Assembly (NCBI GenBank): GCA_019916065.1
Contig: CM034238.1
Coordinates: forward strand, 32,063,721-32,127,720
Length of the DNA: 64,000 nucleotides
Direction: 5' to 3'
DNA from: Vitellaria paradoxa
Taxonomy: Eukaryota > Streptophyta > Magnoliopsida > Ericales > Sapotaceae
Part shown: positions 23,185-35,550 of the stretch, piece after piece
Layout of the letters: every line of letters starts with the position of its first letter
How positions within the stretch are numbered: the stretch's first letter is position 1
Program-made: the position numbers and the translations under genes
Notes under the pieces: generated by a model
What the model was told of the DNA's origin: nothing
The model's database searches: none
What the model saw: the letters and a program-made list of their open reading frames with translations, nothing else

Positions 23185-24939
23185 CTTAATTCAAATCAAC
23201 AGCAAGCTAAATTGTAGAAAACCAGGAGGTAGGACAAACTGAGAATGGTACATTAAGATTCATTAATATAAAAATAGTTCAGATTCTAAAGTCAATTTAG
23301 CTTAAACTAAATACTATGAAAACAAAGAAATAAATGTAGGATACAAATGCTAAACCATTGTAACAATTAAAGCACATATTTATTCTAGGATGAGCATAAA
23401 AATCAGGAATCAGAGATGCACAATAAAGTGATCAGAAAAAAACATTTACGCTCAAAAGGTGTCAGATGTTTAAAAAATTACTACAAGCACCAGCTTATTC
23501 TGAGAAGAGACACATAATATGGCAACAATGAAAGCACTACATTTGACATGAATTAGATGAGCACAAATATCAGGCATCAGAGATGTTAAAAAAAAGAAAA
23601 CATACATCCTACCCCGAAGATTGTTGATAATGGGAGTAAACGAATGAAAGGACAAAAACTAGTTTGAGAATATATAAAAAACACCACACCACAAATCATC
23701 ACTTCTCTTCACCAAAAACCTTCAATCTACTGGAAGGTAGAGAGCTTACATGCAATGAGGTATGCGCAAGGAGTTACGACAATTTATTCAATAGTTTTAT
23801 TTATGATAATTTTTGCATCTGAAGTGCTAAGGTAATAAAGAAAGTTAAATGTTTTACGTTTAATTTCAATTGGTTATTCTTAAATGTTATTTCCAATATG
23901 GTATGATCACATATGTGTAGGGCTACAAATGAACTAATTCGTTCATGATAAACTAGGTAGGGCTCATTTAATATATATATATATAATTAAATAATATATA
24001 TATATATATATATTATATAGATAATATACATATAAATATATTACTATATTTATTATTTTGTATTTATATTAAGACTATTGCATTTGAAAAATTGCATGAC
24101 ACTTTATTTAATTAATCCATGTTTATGTTGGTAATTACTTTTCAAACTATCATGCTTCACCAAAAAAAAAAAACTGTATTAAACTATCACACCAGTCAAT
24201 CAATGAATTTAAGATTTATTAATAACGCACATTGATTTAATGTTATAACATTAAAATATTAAACATAATGGACTATTATATCTATTTATCACGCATCAGA
24301 TTATAAGCATGAAGAATGTCTCTTCCATGCAGTAGCACAAATAAATCTCGTTGGTGATAAACAAGTCAGACTCAACTCGCCTAAAAGCTTGGGCTCGCAA
24401 GACATGATCATTTAGTAAATGAGTCAAGCTTGAACAATAGTCGGCTTGGCTCATTTACGCCCCTACGCTTATGGTATTAAACAAGTACATCTAGGATGCC
24501 TAGTTCTCGATAATAAACGGTAGCTACTACTATTGTACTAGTAAATTCTAACATAGTCCAGTAATTATTATTGTGGGATAAGCACTAAATATATGATATG
24601 AATATGAATATATTAATGGTTAATTAGCTTCCAATTGACAATAAAATGTTAGAAACCTTAAACCAAGCGATTCCTAGCTATATAAGCTAAAACCATCACC
24701 ACCATATCTGATAAAAAGAAAAAAATCAAATGAAGTTTGTTACTTGGACTCCCACTACTATATCTATCTATAAAATACTTAACCTTTTCTTTTGGAGACT
24801 CAACTGGATGTGTTAGTATCCCTAATATTCCAAATTACTTAGTAAATCATGGAAAAATATAGTATACAAGTGACATCATCTTGGTTATGGTTCCATGATT
24901 CCTCTAACGTCATTTCTACGAGAGTAATACAAGTCATAA
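23185..24939. other. No feature recognised
   Basis: AT-rich, with a long TA-dinucleotide tract near 23970-24060. I searched for the missing deaminase N-terminal exon (a VPVG-type motif on the minus strand) and did not find it. Confidence 0.5.
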
Positions 24940-25375
24940 GAAGGCCAGGCGTGACCTCAGTTGAAGAAAAGGAGAATGAGAGAATTAAATTGTCTCCTCC
25001 CTTCTCCCATAATTACATTTAAAACAGAAGTTTACAATCAAATAAGGAAAGACAATACAGCTAGCAGGACAACTATCAATTCTAAGGAAACCAGGAAAGT
25101 AAAAATCTTTCATATATTCTAACAACGTCCACAGTCAAATTGGAGCATAGAAGTCAAAAATGCCCAACTTGGAAGAGAAACTCCGAAATGAAGAACAAGA
25201 CAATGGTTTAGAAAGAAGATCAACCAACTGTGAAGATGATCGAACAAAGGAGTACTCAACTCATTGCAAAGCAACAAATCGCGAATGTAGTGGCAATCGA
25301 CCTCAAGATGCTTTGTATGCTCATGAAACATAGGATTATTAGCAATAAAGATGGTAGTTTGATTGTCACAATACA
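24940..25375 (-). mobile_element. Copia fragment: end of RNase H and probable 3' LTR side
   Basis: Between about 25375 and 25120 the minus strand reads MYCDNQTTIFIANNPMFHEH, then a frame break, then SSKLGIFDFYAP. This is the Ty1/copia RNase H end and is close to copia B (KLGIFDMYAPA). Below 25120 the sequence has the look of a copia LTR, but I found no second copy to prove it. Confidence 0.65.
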
Positions 25376-25650
25376 TAGTGAAAGTAGTATTATTTCATCG
25401 TATATCACAGAGGATTTACAGCTCTTGTATATATACACAGAGTGGATAATTCCTGCCATATTTGCAGCAATTGGCAGCCTAGAATTAAGGGAAACAAACT
25501 CCAAAAAATCAGGAAACTAACTCCTATAAATCAGAAACTGAATGATTCTAAGCTAATCAAATCTTATCCAATCATTCATAATATCTCTATACAGATTTGG
25601 TCCATCTTCTACCAAACAAGTAGAATTTATCTACACAAACACTTGAGTGT
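25376..25650 (-). repeat. Degenerate LTR related to the copia C LTR
   Basis: The order of short blocks (GGATTTACAG, TATATATACACAGAGT, GGCAGCCTA, AAACAAACTCC, CTATAAATCAGAA) follows that of the copia C LTR at 33158 and 38169. It is clearly diverged. It may be a solo LTR; no duplication could be confirmed. Confidence 0.55.
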
Positions 25651-25669
25651 GAGACCCGTGGGAGGCTTT

Positions 25670-25880
25670 TAAGCTTTGCTATTGTGGTTTCTCCCTTTTA
25701 GTTTTTAATAATTACAAATAAAAACCCAACTTTTGTAAAATCGTTAAAATCGTAAGTAAAATTGCGATTTTTACCGATTTACCCTAAAAAACGATTTTGA
25801 TGCGATTTAACAAGGTTTTACTCAATAAAATCATAAAATCGTAGGATTTTACAATTTAAACAGCAATTTTAACAACAATG
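25670..25880. mobile_element. Second, partial copy of the AAAATCG-rich TIR element
   Basis: It matches the right part of the element at 55677-56432: GTAAAATCGTTAAAATCGTA, then ACGATTTTGATGCGATTTAA, and the end ...TTTTAACAAC. The left half is missing or too diverged to see. Confidence 0.65.
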
Positions 25881-26448
25881 TCTGGCCTGTATTTGTATTT
25901 CTGTTTTCCATTCATCTTGTGAATAGCATTGTTTAGTGCCTCCATATTTTTCTGCTCCCTATTGGTTGATCTTTCTTCTTCCCTACTTGTGAGCTGTCAG
26001 TTCCTTGCAGCTTCCTAACACCTTACTCCAGAAGAGTTGATCGAACCTTCAGTATACTTGACTCTATCTTCTTCAGGATTGCCTTTAAGTTTATGATCTC
26101 AGCTGTTAATTCATCAAGACTCATATGGATTTTCCCTGGTCAGTGATGAAGGACAGAATGTGACGCTGGAGAGCTTGAGAAACTAGATTCAGTATGTATA
26201 ACCATAGATAAACATCCGAAGATTGATTATCTAGGATTATACCCTGATCTAGTGGACTATCGAGAGACAAATTAGTGAAGAACTAGCGAAAGTGGAAGGA
26301 TTGAGCATGAAAGTCTAGGGAGAGAAGCTCTCCTGTTTCCGCCTCAAATAGAAGTTAATGACGAGAAAGTAGAAGCATGAGAAGTTTGAATGTTACAACG
26401 TCCACTAAAATAATTCCAAACCTCTTGAGTATATCAACAATGAAAAAA
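25881..26448. other. Unassigned sequence
   Basis: No protein domain or repeat end recognised. It lies between element fragments and may be part of one. Confidence 0.4.
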
Positions 26449-26930
26449 TCAAATGATCGTAGTTTTCATCCTCACGGCAATACAAGGCACATCGCATATC
26501 CACATTTCAATCAAAGTGCACTCTTCTGTCTTTTGGGGATAGCTTGTAACAGACAACAGCCTTAAAATAAAGGAATGCCTTAAAACATTAAAATTGTCAA
26601 AACAAACAATATCCCACATTTTCCTAATAGAAAAATCAAAATTCCCTTGATCCCGTAAAATATTGTCAGCAGAAGTAATTATAGGAGGATCAACCAATTC
26701 AATCTCTCTTATGATGTCAATTGAGTCAAAGGTATTGACACCTGGCCAAGCCCATCTGCCATCTCTAATAATGACACTATTAGTATCAGTTTTTGCAAAT
26801 CCCAAGCCCATCTGCCATCTCTAATAATGACACTAATAGTATCAGTATTTGCAAATCCCAAGTCACATTTAAGCGTGCTCCTGTGGGAGCAGTACTATGA
26901 TGGGTAACTTCATTGGAAGCAGCTAACAAA
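26449..26930 (-). pseudogene. L1-type LINE ORF2 C-terminal (zf-RVT) fragment
   Basis: The minus strand reads VIIRDGRWAWPGVNTFDS, then ILRDQGNFDFSIRKMWD, VLRHSFI and EDENYDHL in shifting frames. This is the region between the RT thumb and the zinc-binding tail of plant L1 LINEs. It carries a 56-bp tandem duplication at its upstream end and abuts the copia RT fragment at 26930. Confidence 0.6.
26751..26862. repeat. 56-bp tandem duplication
   Basis: 26751-26806 and 26807-26862 are the same 56 bp with only two differences, so the duplication is young relative to the decay of the LINE fragment around it. Confidence 0.9.
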
Positions 26931-27308
26931 ACCCAAAACGAACAATATTATACTGTGTACATGTGGATCATTACAATACCTAGAAAATATTGCATCTGTC
27001 CTAAATCTTTTACCTCAAATTCCTTGGCTAAGACCTCCAATCTTTCCATCTTCACTGTATCGTCTCTAGTCAGGATGTTATCATCAACATATACAATCAG
27101 AATGGTCTTCTTCCCTTTTTCGGACTGATGGAAGAACATAGTATGATCTGACTGTCCTGCCAATATTATTGTCATTTTATCATTTTGATGAATTTGTCAA
27201 ACCAAGCACTTACAGACTGTTTGAGTTTGTATGGATTTCTTGAATTTACACGCTTTCCCTCTCTAATTTCTCACAAAATCCAGGTGGTGATGTCATAAAG
27301 ACCTTCTC

Positions 27309-27533
27309 TTACAGTTCACCATTTAGGAAGGCATTCTTAATATCAAATTGATGGAGTGGGCAATCCAAATTTGCAGCTAAGGAAAGAAGAACCCTTATGG
27401 TGTTCAGCTTTGCCATTGGTGCAAACGTTTCTGTGTAGTCAACCCGATAAGTTTGAGTAAACCCTTTAGTCACAAGTTGAGCTTTGTACCGTTCCACCGG
27501 TCCATCAACTCTGTACTTTACTATGAAACCCAC
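27309..27533 (-). pseudogene. Copia RT, N-terminal half
   Basis: VDGPVERYKAQLVTKGFTQ...TFAPMAKLNTIRVLLSLA...HQFDIKNAFLNGEL is the conserved copia RT start, with the first catalytic Asp in DIKNAFL. After GEL the frame breaks before PPGF; the YVDD box continues at about 27100. Confidence 0.85.
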
Positions 27534-28450
27534 TTACAGCCTACTGGCTTCTTTCCCTTTGGTAGAGCATTACTTCCCACATTTAATTCTTGTCCACTGC
27601 TCTCATTTCTTTCATTACTGCTTCTCTCCATTCAGGAATTTTCAAAGTCACCTCAATGGTTTTTAGAATCCATATGCTGTCAAGATTAGCAGTGGAAGCA
27701 CGACAATTTGTAGATAAGGCATTACAAGAAATAAGTTTGGCAAAAGGATGAAGGATACAAGACTGTGGTTGTTTTCTGAAAGTAATGGGAAAATCAAGAT
27801 TATCGGAATTAGGGATAGTCTATGTTACCTGATCAGGATTTACTGGAGACTCATGGGTACTCAGAGCTATCACCAAAGCAAATTCTCTTGATGTCTTGGG
27901 AGCAAGAGTCATCGTAGGCCTTGATTTTGGTTTCCATGAGTAAACTTGTGTCTCCTTTTCTGTCTATGGTTCTGGCTCTCTCCTCCTGAGGTCAAGCTCC
28001 CTTCTGTACCAAGCAAATGAGTAGTGTTTGGAGTAGACTCAAAAATAGTGTTTGGAGTAGGCTCAGAAATGGTGATCTCAAAGTCCAAATATTGAGCTTC
28101 ACTCAAGGACTCCCGTTGAAGCGAGGCTTTTTGATGGTAGGGAGTCTGTTCAAATAAGGTGACATCAAGGCTGACAATCAATTTTTTTTAGACAGGATCA
28201 TAACACCGATTGCCTTTTTTTGTACGAGAATATCCTAGAAAAATCATTTAAGTGCTCTAGGATCTAACTTAGTTCAGTGTTAGGCATGAATATGTACAAA
28301 GGTAGTGCACCCAAACAATCTCAGTGGGAGAGTGGAATTAAGATAGGATAAAGAAAAGTTTTCTTGGAATTTCTAGAGAGGTGTGGCGAAGGATAAAGTC
28401 TTGCTAGGCATCTGATTTATGAGATAGGTAGCGGTTAAGATAGCATCACC

Positions 28451-29134
28451 CTAGAAGGTATTGGGCATATTAGATGTAAAAAGGAAGGCATGGGCAACTT
28501 CAAGGATATGTTGGTTCTTTCGTTTGGCCACCCCATTTTGCTGGGGTGTGTCGACGCATGAACTTTGGTGAATAATACCCTTTTCATTGAAAAATGTGCC
28601 TAAACAATTATTAAAATACTTGGTGCCATTATCAGCAAATAGGATTTGGATTTTGGAGTGAAACTGAGTATTTATCATTGAATAGAAGTTAATGAATACA
28701 GAACGAATTTCAGTTTTGTCACGCAATAGATACACCAAACAAAGACATGCGTGACCATCAATAAAAGTGATAAACCATTTTGTGTGAGTCCAATTTAGAG
28801 TACAAGAAGGAACCCACAAGTCACTGTGAATCATAGAAAAGGGCAAAGATGGTTTATACACAAGTCTAGGAAAAGAAGTATGCTTATGTTTGGCAAGTTC
28901 GCAAATTTTACACTAAAAATCAATTGATGTTTTATTTGAACAAATGGAAGGAAACAACTTATGCATATATTGAAAATTGGGATGTCCCATTCTAAGATGC
29001 CATAACAGAAGTTCATTACTCCTAGGACTAGAAACAGAATCAGAAACAACAGTGTGACACTGTTCACTCATAGTAGCCTCCTCAAGGTAATAGCGACCCT
29101 CGTACTCCTTAGCATTAATAATCATCTTCCCCAA
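28451..29134 (-). pseudogene. Copia integrase (zinc finger and core)
   Basis: LLWHLRMGHPNFQYMHKLFP holds the histidine side and CKICELAKH the cysteine side of the HHCC finger; a stop lies between them. The core has Asp in MIHSDLWVPS and Asp in ILFADNGTKYF, with QQNGVAKRKN following. The catalytic Glu is expected near GTKYF and reads as Lys-Tyr, so it may be lost. Confidence 0.82.
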
Positions 29135-29242
29135 TGACAGGTCTCGAAAGGTACAATAAGAGGGTAGGAAATTAGCACAACAGTTGAAACTCTTAATTAA
29201 ATGGCTAACTAATAGTAAGTTCTAAGACAAATTAGGAACATT

Positions 29243-29781
29243 GTTAGAATTATAGGAATATTCTATGATAGTTAGAATTTAATTATATTTCCTAAGGTCA
29301 TATTTGGTTTACTTTTGTTTTTCTATTTTCTGTTTTTGTTTTGTGTTAAAAATCTTAGAACCAAGAATAGAAAATGCTTTATTCTCCTTGTTTTTGAGAT
29401 TTTCCTTATTTTTGTTAAAAACTCTCAAAATAACTTTTTATCATTTTTTTTTCATGTGTAAACTCATTTTCATTTTTCGAAAATAAATTTTGAAAACACA
29501 ACTAACCAAATAAATTTTGAGCTGTTTTCCTTATTTTCAAAAGCACAAAATGAAAAATGAGCTCAAAACAGAAAACAGAAAATAAAAACAGAAAACAAAA
29601 ATAAAAAAACAAACCAAATAACCCCTAAAGTATGTGTATCCTAATTTGATTAGGAGTATGTATTCCTAATTTGATTAGGAAACTTATTTCCTATTTGGTT
29701 GTAACTCTTCAATATAATATACATGAAGGAGATGGGAAATAAATAACTCATACTCCTAATTTTCTCTGATTTTGTTCAACT
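29243..29781 (+). repeat. Solo LTR of the copia A family, carrying a MITE
   Basis: It runs TGTTAGAATTATAGG...TTGTTCAACT and matches the copia A LTRs (40970 and 51534, on the other strand) once the inserted MITE is removed. The exact 5-bp duplication AACAT flanks it at 29238-29242 and 29782-29786. It lies inside the older copia fragment, whose frame continues across it. A solo LTR forms when recombination between two LTRs removes the interior. Confidence 0.9.
29296..29625. mobile_element. 330-bp Tourist-like MITE
   Basis: Inverted ends: GGTCATATTTGGTTT on the left and, on the reverse strand, GGGGTTATTTGGTTTG on the right, followed on both sides by T-rich arms with CTATTTTCTGTTTTTG-type repeats. 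It is flanked by TAA at 29293-29295 and 29626-29628. The intact LTR family shows no sequence here, so its limits are secure. Confidence 0.85.
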
Positions 29782-30060
29782 AACATGATGGACATTTTCG
29801 AGTGTAATAGAGGGAGAGATTCGAATACTCCCTTTACCAGCGACTGGAAAAAGCACCATCTGTAATTCTTAATTTTAGATTCCCAGCACAATGTGAGTAG
29901 GATGAAAATAAATGGTAAGCATTTGTCATATAGTCAGATGTACCAAAGTTGATAATCCAAGGAGTACCAGCACGAGAAAGAAGTGCGGCTAAAAAATACC
30001 TTGATGAGCTACTTTCCCTGATGACACAACAGAGGATCATATAGTCACTTGTTAGCTCAT

Positions 30061-31427
30061 GTTAAAATTGAAGCATCTCAACAAAACTGCACTAGGAAGG
30101 CCTTGTCGTGGTAATTTGACACAAGTTATACTCAATCTTTGTGTAGAACCTCTTGCCCTATCTTCTGTCATCATTCAATTATGTCAAATTACCAACAGAA
30201 TGCCCTACTAGTCAAATCCATGATTACCTAGATGAATTTGCATTGAACAATTTACAAGAAATTTACGTAGCTCAAGCAGAAGAAGCATAAGATTCCTAAA
30301 TTTGAAAACCAATTGACAGAAAGGTATCTTAGTGAAGAAAAGATTCCCTTTCATCACCATAAGAACATTTACTCCCTTATAGCCAGCTAATTTTAGGGAC
30401 ATATAGTTTTAGAAGGTACTCAAAAATTTCACATTTCATTGTGTCATAATTCATAAAGAATTCTAAAATTCTCTAGTTCCAAATTAAGGTTAATTTTAAT
30501 GCATATAATTTATACAATTTAATTTCAAATTCAAGGAGACTTCCTCTAGACAGGGGTCCATACGTGTTCTATTATTTTATATAGTTTGGAGCCAAACAAA
30601 CTTTATGCGTATAACAGACTTGCATTCATTACTTGGATACAAGACACATGTTACAAATTTGAATATATAAATATAATAATCTACTAATAAAGTAAAAGTA
30701 GTGCAAATTTATATCTACTAAATCTTTGGTCCTTCCCTTAGATTTTTCAATTTCAAGGATGCTAAAAACCAAATTTTTCAATTTATTTAGATGTAAAGCT
30801 AAAATATCGATACTAGCCCCAAAACTCACAACAGCTAATCTTTGGCTAAACTTGTTACTCAGGCACTTTTAAGTCATTAAAGACCATGTAATAGGACATA
30901 AATACTGATTTATCCATGATTGAATGAAATTTTTGCAAAATGCCCTCAAATGACACTAGTTGGAAGAATATCGACTGATCATTCCTAAATATAAATTTGA
31001 AAGACAATAGAAGCACACTATTCACTGAAAAATCTTCATCAAGAAATAGAAAGGTCAGTTATGGGTACCATTTAAATAGGCAGAATAGTTTACTATTAAC
31101 TACACCAAAAAAGGGTACTTCCATGAAGAAACTGGATTGACAAAAATAATCATTGTAGGCCTAAAATAATATGAAAAAATAGAACAACCACTGATACTCT
31201 TATTTTAAAATGAAATTAATGAAGGTGCAACTTTTCAAGTTAAGATTTTCCTCTACTCTGTCTCCCCCCCCCCCCCAAGTTCAAGCAGAAGGGTGTTTTA
31301 AAAGCAAACTAAAAGCACCCTTGGACATGAGACAATCCAACCTTCAAGTTTAATTGCTTCTTAAGCATTTCCTCCAATTTCTGAAAAAGGGCTTATCCAA
31401 GAAATTTTTCAGAAACATTTAAAAATT
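30061..31427. other. No feature recognised
   Basis: No frame, element end or RNA gene. It contains a run of C near 31264-31277. Confidence 0.5.
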
Positions 31428-32009
31428 TAATTGGAGAACAAGATGGAGGGATTGATACTGATGTAAGTCACAGGATTCAAGCCGGGTGGATCAAATGAAG
31501 GAGTGCTTCGGGGGTCTTGTGCGATCGAAAAGTCTCCCTCAAGGTGAAAGAAAAGTATTATAAGGTGGCGGTTAGACCAGCACTGCTATATGGATCAGAG
31601 TGTTGGGCAGCAAAGCATAATCATGGTCAGAAGATGGCAGTTGCGGAGATGAGGATGTTAAAGGTGGATATGCGGGATTACAAGGAAATATAGGATTAGA
31701 AACGAGGAGATTAGGGGCAAAGTAATAATAGCACCGATTGAAGATAAAATAAAAGAAAACCGATTAAGATGGTTTGGTCATGTTATAAGGCGTCTAGCAG
31801 AGGCACTTGTTAGAAGGTGTGAAAGTATGGAGAGTGCGAGGAGTAGGAGAGGTAGAGGAAGACCCAAGAGAAGTTGGGAATAAACTATTAAATATGACCT
31901 TGTCTACCTAGATCTATTTGAAGTTATGGTCCTAAACAGATCTAATTGGCGTCGACAAATCCATATAGCCAACCCCACCTAGTAGAAAAAGGCTTGGTTT
32001 GGTTTGGTT
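31428..32009 (+). mobile_element. RTE-type LINE, 3' fragment
   Basis: The plus strand reads GGIDTDVSHRIQAGWIK, stop, RSASGVLCDRKVSLKVKEKY, RPALLYGSECWAAK and KMAVAEMRMLK, then frame breaks. This is the C-terminal part of plant RTE-clade ORF2. It ends in CCCACCTAGTAGAAAAAGGC plus a TTGGTTTGG repeat rather than poly-A, as RTE elements do. It is 5'-truncated. Its 3' end is the same as the short tail at 14459. Confidence 0.88.
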
Positions 32010-33157
32010 AAAGTGACACACGAGTGATTTCTTAAGTGTAAACACGCGAGGGACTGTGTGAGGTAATCTTTTTATTACTAGCATCATTCTTGCAGGATTA
32101 AAATGGCTTCCAAAAGTGAATCGACATCTAAGAAGAAGGGAGATAAGAGCTCATTTGTGTTGCAAGCTATGCAACAACAATTTGAGCTCATGAATGTTGT
32201 GTTTGGAGAGACAAGGGATAGGATGGATAGGCAAGACCTCTTAATTGCAGGCTTACAAAAGGAATAATCCCAAAAAATTCCTTATGATGGGAGGCAAGAA
32301 CTTGACCCATTGTTTAAGTATGAATGGGAGAGTGAAGTCGAGCGTGAGTTTAAGGGAGATCAAAATTCTGAAGTTGAAGTGAGAAGGTTTAGGCCTAGGG
32401 TGGTTTGCGAGAAATGGGTCCTAGAAGGGATATAAGGAATTGAGATGTAGTAAATGGGAATCTTGGGAACATCAAGATGAAAATTTCTTCCTTCTAGGGT
32501 AGGAATGATCTTGAAGCATACTTAGAGTGGGAGAAAAAGAGGGAGCTGATTTTCGATTGCCATAACTACTCAAATCAGAAGAAAGTGAAGCTAACTATGG
32601 TTGAAGTCACTAATTATGCCATTATTTGGTGGGATCAATCGGTGACTAATGGAAAGAGAAATAGGGAGAGGCCTATAAGCACATGGGGTGAGTTGAAAGC
32701 TCTTATGAGGAGGAGATTCATGCCAAGCAACCATGGCTCAATCTTTGAATGGGTTGAACAAGGATATAGCTAATGTGGCAGAATTGCAACACTACATGGA
32801 GTTAGAGGACATGGTACACATTGCAATGAAGGTGGAAAGACAATTAAAGAGAAAGGGGGTAGCAAGGTACAATTCCAATTCAAACATTCCTTGGAGACTA
32901 AATTAGGGAAAGAATGAAAAACGAGTCTTCAAAGTTAAACCCGAACCAACCTAAGCTAAAGAGAAAGTATCCAACAAAGGCAAAGGCAATTCAGATTCTC
33001 AACCCACTCGCACTAGGGATTTTAAATGTTTTAAGTGTTTGGGAAAAGGGCATACAGCTTCACAATGTCCAAATAAGAGAGTTATGATTATGCTTGATAA
33101 TAGTGAGGTGGAAACTGAAAGTGAGGAGGATGAGATGCCATTACTTGAAGAAGCTAG
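32010..33157 (+). pseudogene. gypsy gag (deletion derivative D), part 1
   Basis: MASKSESTSKKKGDKSSF starts at 32103 and runs to a TAA at about 32265. Later blocks are typical of gypsy gag: YLEWEKKRELIFD, WWDQSV, TWGELKALMRRRFMP, then the zinc knuckle FKCFKCLGKGHTASQC (CX2CX4HX4C) and an acidic tail. Several stops and one frame break occur. Copia C interrupts it after EDEMPLLEEAS; the frame resumes at 38523 with SDEGIEYP. Confidence 0.85.
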
Positions 33158-33501
33158 TAAAGAATAATTATTTCTTCATATTTTTCAAAATGATTTATTG
33201 ATCCGTATATATATACATAAAGTAGGCAGTCCTTCCTAATTTGAAGCTATCGCCAGCCTAAGATTAGGAAACAAACTCCTAAAAATCAAGAATCTGATTT
33301 CTATAAATCAGAATTCCTATAAAACAGAAACTGCATCTGCACAAAAGGAAATCTAATAAAGGAAATAACTAATTAGCTTAATTCTTCCCTAAAATTTAGG
33401 AAACAGAATTGTAGGAGAAGATCACAACCAATCTTTCCTTTTATTCCTAAAATACTTTCCTAAAAATAAATTCCCTAACCTTGACTTCTGAATATTCAAC
33501 A
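33158..33501 (-). repeat. 3' LTR of copia C
   Basis: 344 bp, nearly identical to the other copy; the main difference is a shorter TA run. Confidence 0.93.
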
Positions 33502-33517
33502 CTCCCCCTCAAGCTGG
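33502..33517 (-). promoter_or_regulatory. Polypurine tract of copia C
   Basis: The minus strand reads AGCTTGAGGGGGAG directly before the TGTTGAAT start of the LTR. The stop of pol (GLYDIYSPA) lies just before. Confidence 0.85.
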
Positions 33518-35202
33518 AGAATATATATCATATAATCCCAACTTGCAAATTAAATCTTCAAAGTTAGGTCTAGGGAGAGCTTTGGTGAGGATGTCTGCAA
33601 TTTGTTGCTTAGTAGAAATGTAGTTCAATTTAACAGTCTCACTAGTTACCTTCTCTGTGATGAAGTGTCTGTCAATTTCAACATACCTAGTCCTGTCATG
33701 ATGCACGGGATTCTTTGCTATGCTGATAGCTGCCTGATTATCACACATCATCAGAATAGGAGATGAACTCATTTGTCCCAGTTCACTAAGAACCCTTTTT
33801 ATCCAAATCCCTTCACAAATTCCTTATGCCAGTGCTCTGTACTCAACTTCTGCACTACTTCTGGCTACCACTGATTGCTTCTTGCTCCTCCAGGTAACAA
33901 GATTACCCCAGACAAAAGAACAGTACCTAGAAGTTGACCGTCTATCAATGATGTTTCCTGCCCAATCTGCATCTGAATACACTTCAGTGTCACGATTCTC
34001 TGTCTTTCTGAAGAATAGGCCTTTCCCTGGTGTCATCTTCAAGTATCTAAGAATCCTGTAGACAGCTTCCATGTGTTCCTCTGTAGGACTGTGCATGAAT
34101 TGACTTACAACACTCACTGCAAAACCAATATCTGGCCAAGTGTGTGAAAGATAAATCAGGTGTCTAACAAGTGGCTGATATCTCCCCCTGTCTACAGGTG
34201 TACTTTCTTTCTCAATGCCAAGTTTCTTCTGACTGTCCATAGGAGTATCAACTGGTTTGCATCCAAGCATACCAGTCTCCTTAAGAAGATCTAGAATATA
34301 TTTCCTTTGAGAAACAACAATGCCCTTTCTTGATCTAGCCACTTCCATTCCAAAGAAATATTTAAGATTTCCAAGATCTTTAACTTCAACTCTTCTGACA
34401 AATACTTCTTCAAATTCTGTAATTCCTCCACATCATTCCCAGATAGAATAATATCATCGACATAGACTATCAATATAGCAATTTTCCCAACGTAAGAGTT
34501 CTTGACAAACATAGTATGATCAGCCTAACCCTGTGTGTAGCCAAGCTTTAAAACAGCCTTTTTGAATCTGTCAAACCAAGCTCGAGGAGATTGTTTAAGG
34601 CCATACAAGGACTTTTTGAGTTTGCAAACCTGATTCTTTGCCATACTTCCTTCAAAACCAGGTGGAATTTCCATGTAGACTTCCCCTTCAAGGTCACCAT
34701 TCAGAAAGGCATTTTTTATGTCCAGTTGTTGCAAGCACCAATCTTGGTTGACAGCCAAGGAGAGAAGAATTCTGATAGTATTAAGTTTTGCGATACGAGC
34801 AAAAGTTTCTAGATAGTCTATCCCATAGGATTTTGTAAATCCTCTAGCAACCAACCGAGCCTTGAACCTCTCAACTGATCCATCTGCTTTGTACTTTATA
34901 ATGAAAATCCACTTGCACCCCACGAGCCTTTTCCCAACTGGCAAATCAGTAATAGTCCATGTTCCATTCTTCTCTAGTGCATCAATCTCATCTTGTACTG
35001 TCTTCTTCCACTCTGAATTTTGTAATGCCTCTTGTATTGTATTGGGAACCTGAATATCATCAAGAGAAGTAGCAAATGCTCTATAAGCTGGTGATAGCCC
35101 TTCATAAGTAACATAATTCCCAATTGGATGGCCTATACATTTCCTCACACCCTTCCTCGATGCAATCGGCATGGTAGAGTCATCAATGCTGGGAATTGGC
35201 AC
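33509..35202 (-). pseudogene. Copia C reverse transcriptase and RNase H
   Basis: RT blocks: FKARLVARGFTKSYGIDYLE, DIKNAFLNGDLEGEVYMEIP, LYGLKQSPRAWFDRF, then after a TAG (near 34530) FVKNSYVGKIAILIVYVDDI. The YVDD box is intact. RNase H: YSDADWAGN, SSAEVEYRALA, stop, MCDNQAAISIAKNP, ending KLGLYDIYSPA. Two stops and one frame break near 34345 split it into four pieces. All catalytic acids that I can locate are present. Confidence 0.9.
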
Positions 35203-35550
35203 ATCTCTAGCCCTATCCGTACCTACGTTTTCTTCAGGTGGACTTGAAATTGAGTCAATATCTTGGCCACATGCTGGTTGTGATCCGTGCTCTAGCTCCT
35301 ATCTTTTCCTCCTCCTGGTGTAGACTTGAAAATTCTCATTAGCAAGTAGTGGAGCCACAGATTGAGCAGGCACGGAAGAAGAAACATTTGTGGGATGGAC
35401 TGATGACTGAACAGGCACGGGTGTGAATAAGTCCTGTGTACTGTCAGTGGGCACAAACACGAGTTGAGAAGAACTTGGTGATTCTGAGTGGGCAAAGGGT
35501 ACAGACTCAAGAAGGGACTCCCAAACTTGATGTTCATTCATGCTCTCCCC

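Larger units (their letters stand above)
26931..30060 (-). mobile_element. Ty1/copia element fragment (protease, integrase, RT), interrupted
   Basis: Order on the minus strand: protease (WIINFGTSDYMTN near 29960), the pre-integrase zinc finger (WHLRMGHPNF...CKICELAKH), integrase core (MIHSDLW, ILFADNGTKYF, QQNGVAKRKNQHI), and RT (YRVDYTETFAPMAKLNTIR, FDIKNAFLNGEL, IVYVDDNIL). The protease active site reads NFG in place of DSG, so its Asp is lost. gag and both LTRs are missing. A solo LTR of another copia family interrupts it at 29243-29781. Stops and frame breaks are frequent. Confidence 0.85.

Noticed and set aside
23970..24060. Long TA-rich stretch as a possible origin or matrix attachment site
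   Set aside because: Only a dinucleotide tract; no other signal supports such a role.
24140..24190. A-run near 24160 with AAACTATCA on both sides, as a fourth tail-only insertion
   Set aside because: The short repeat is only 9 bp and the A run does not abut the second copy, so chance is likely in such AT-rich DNA.
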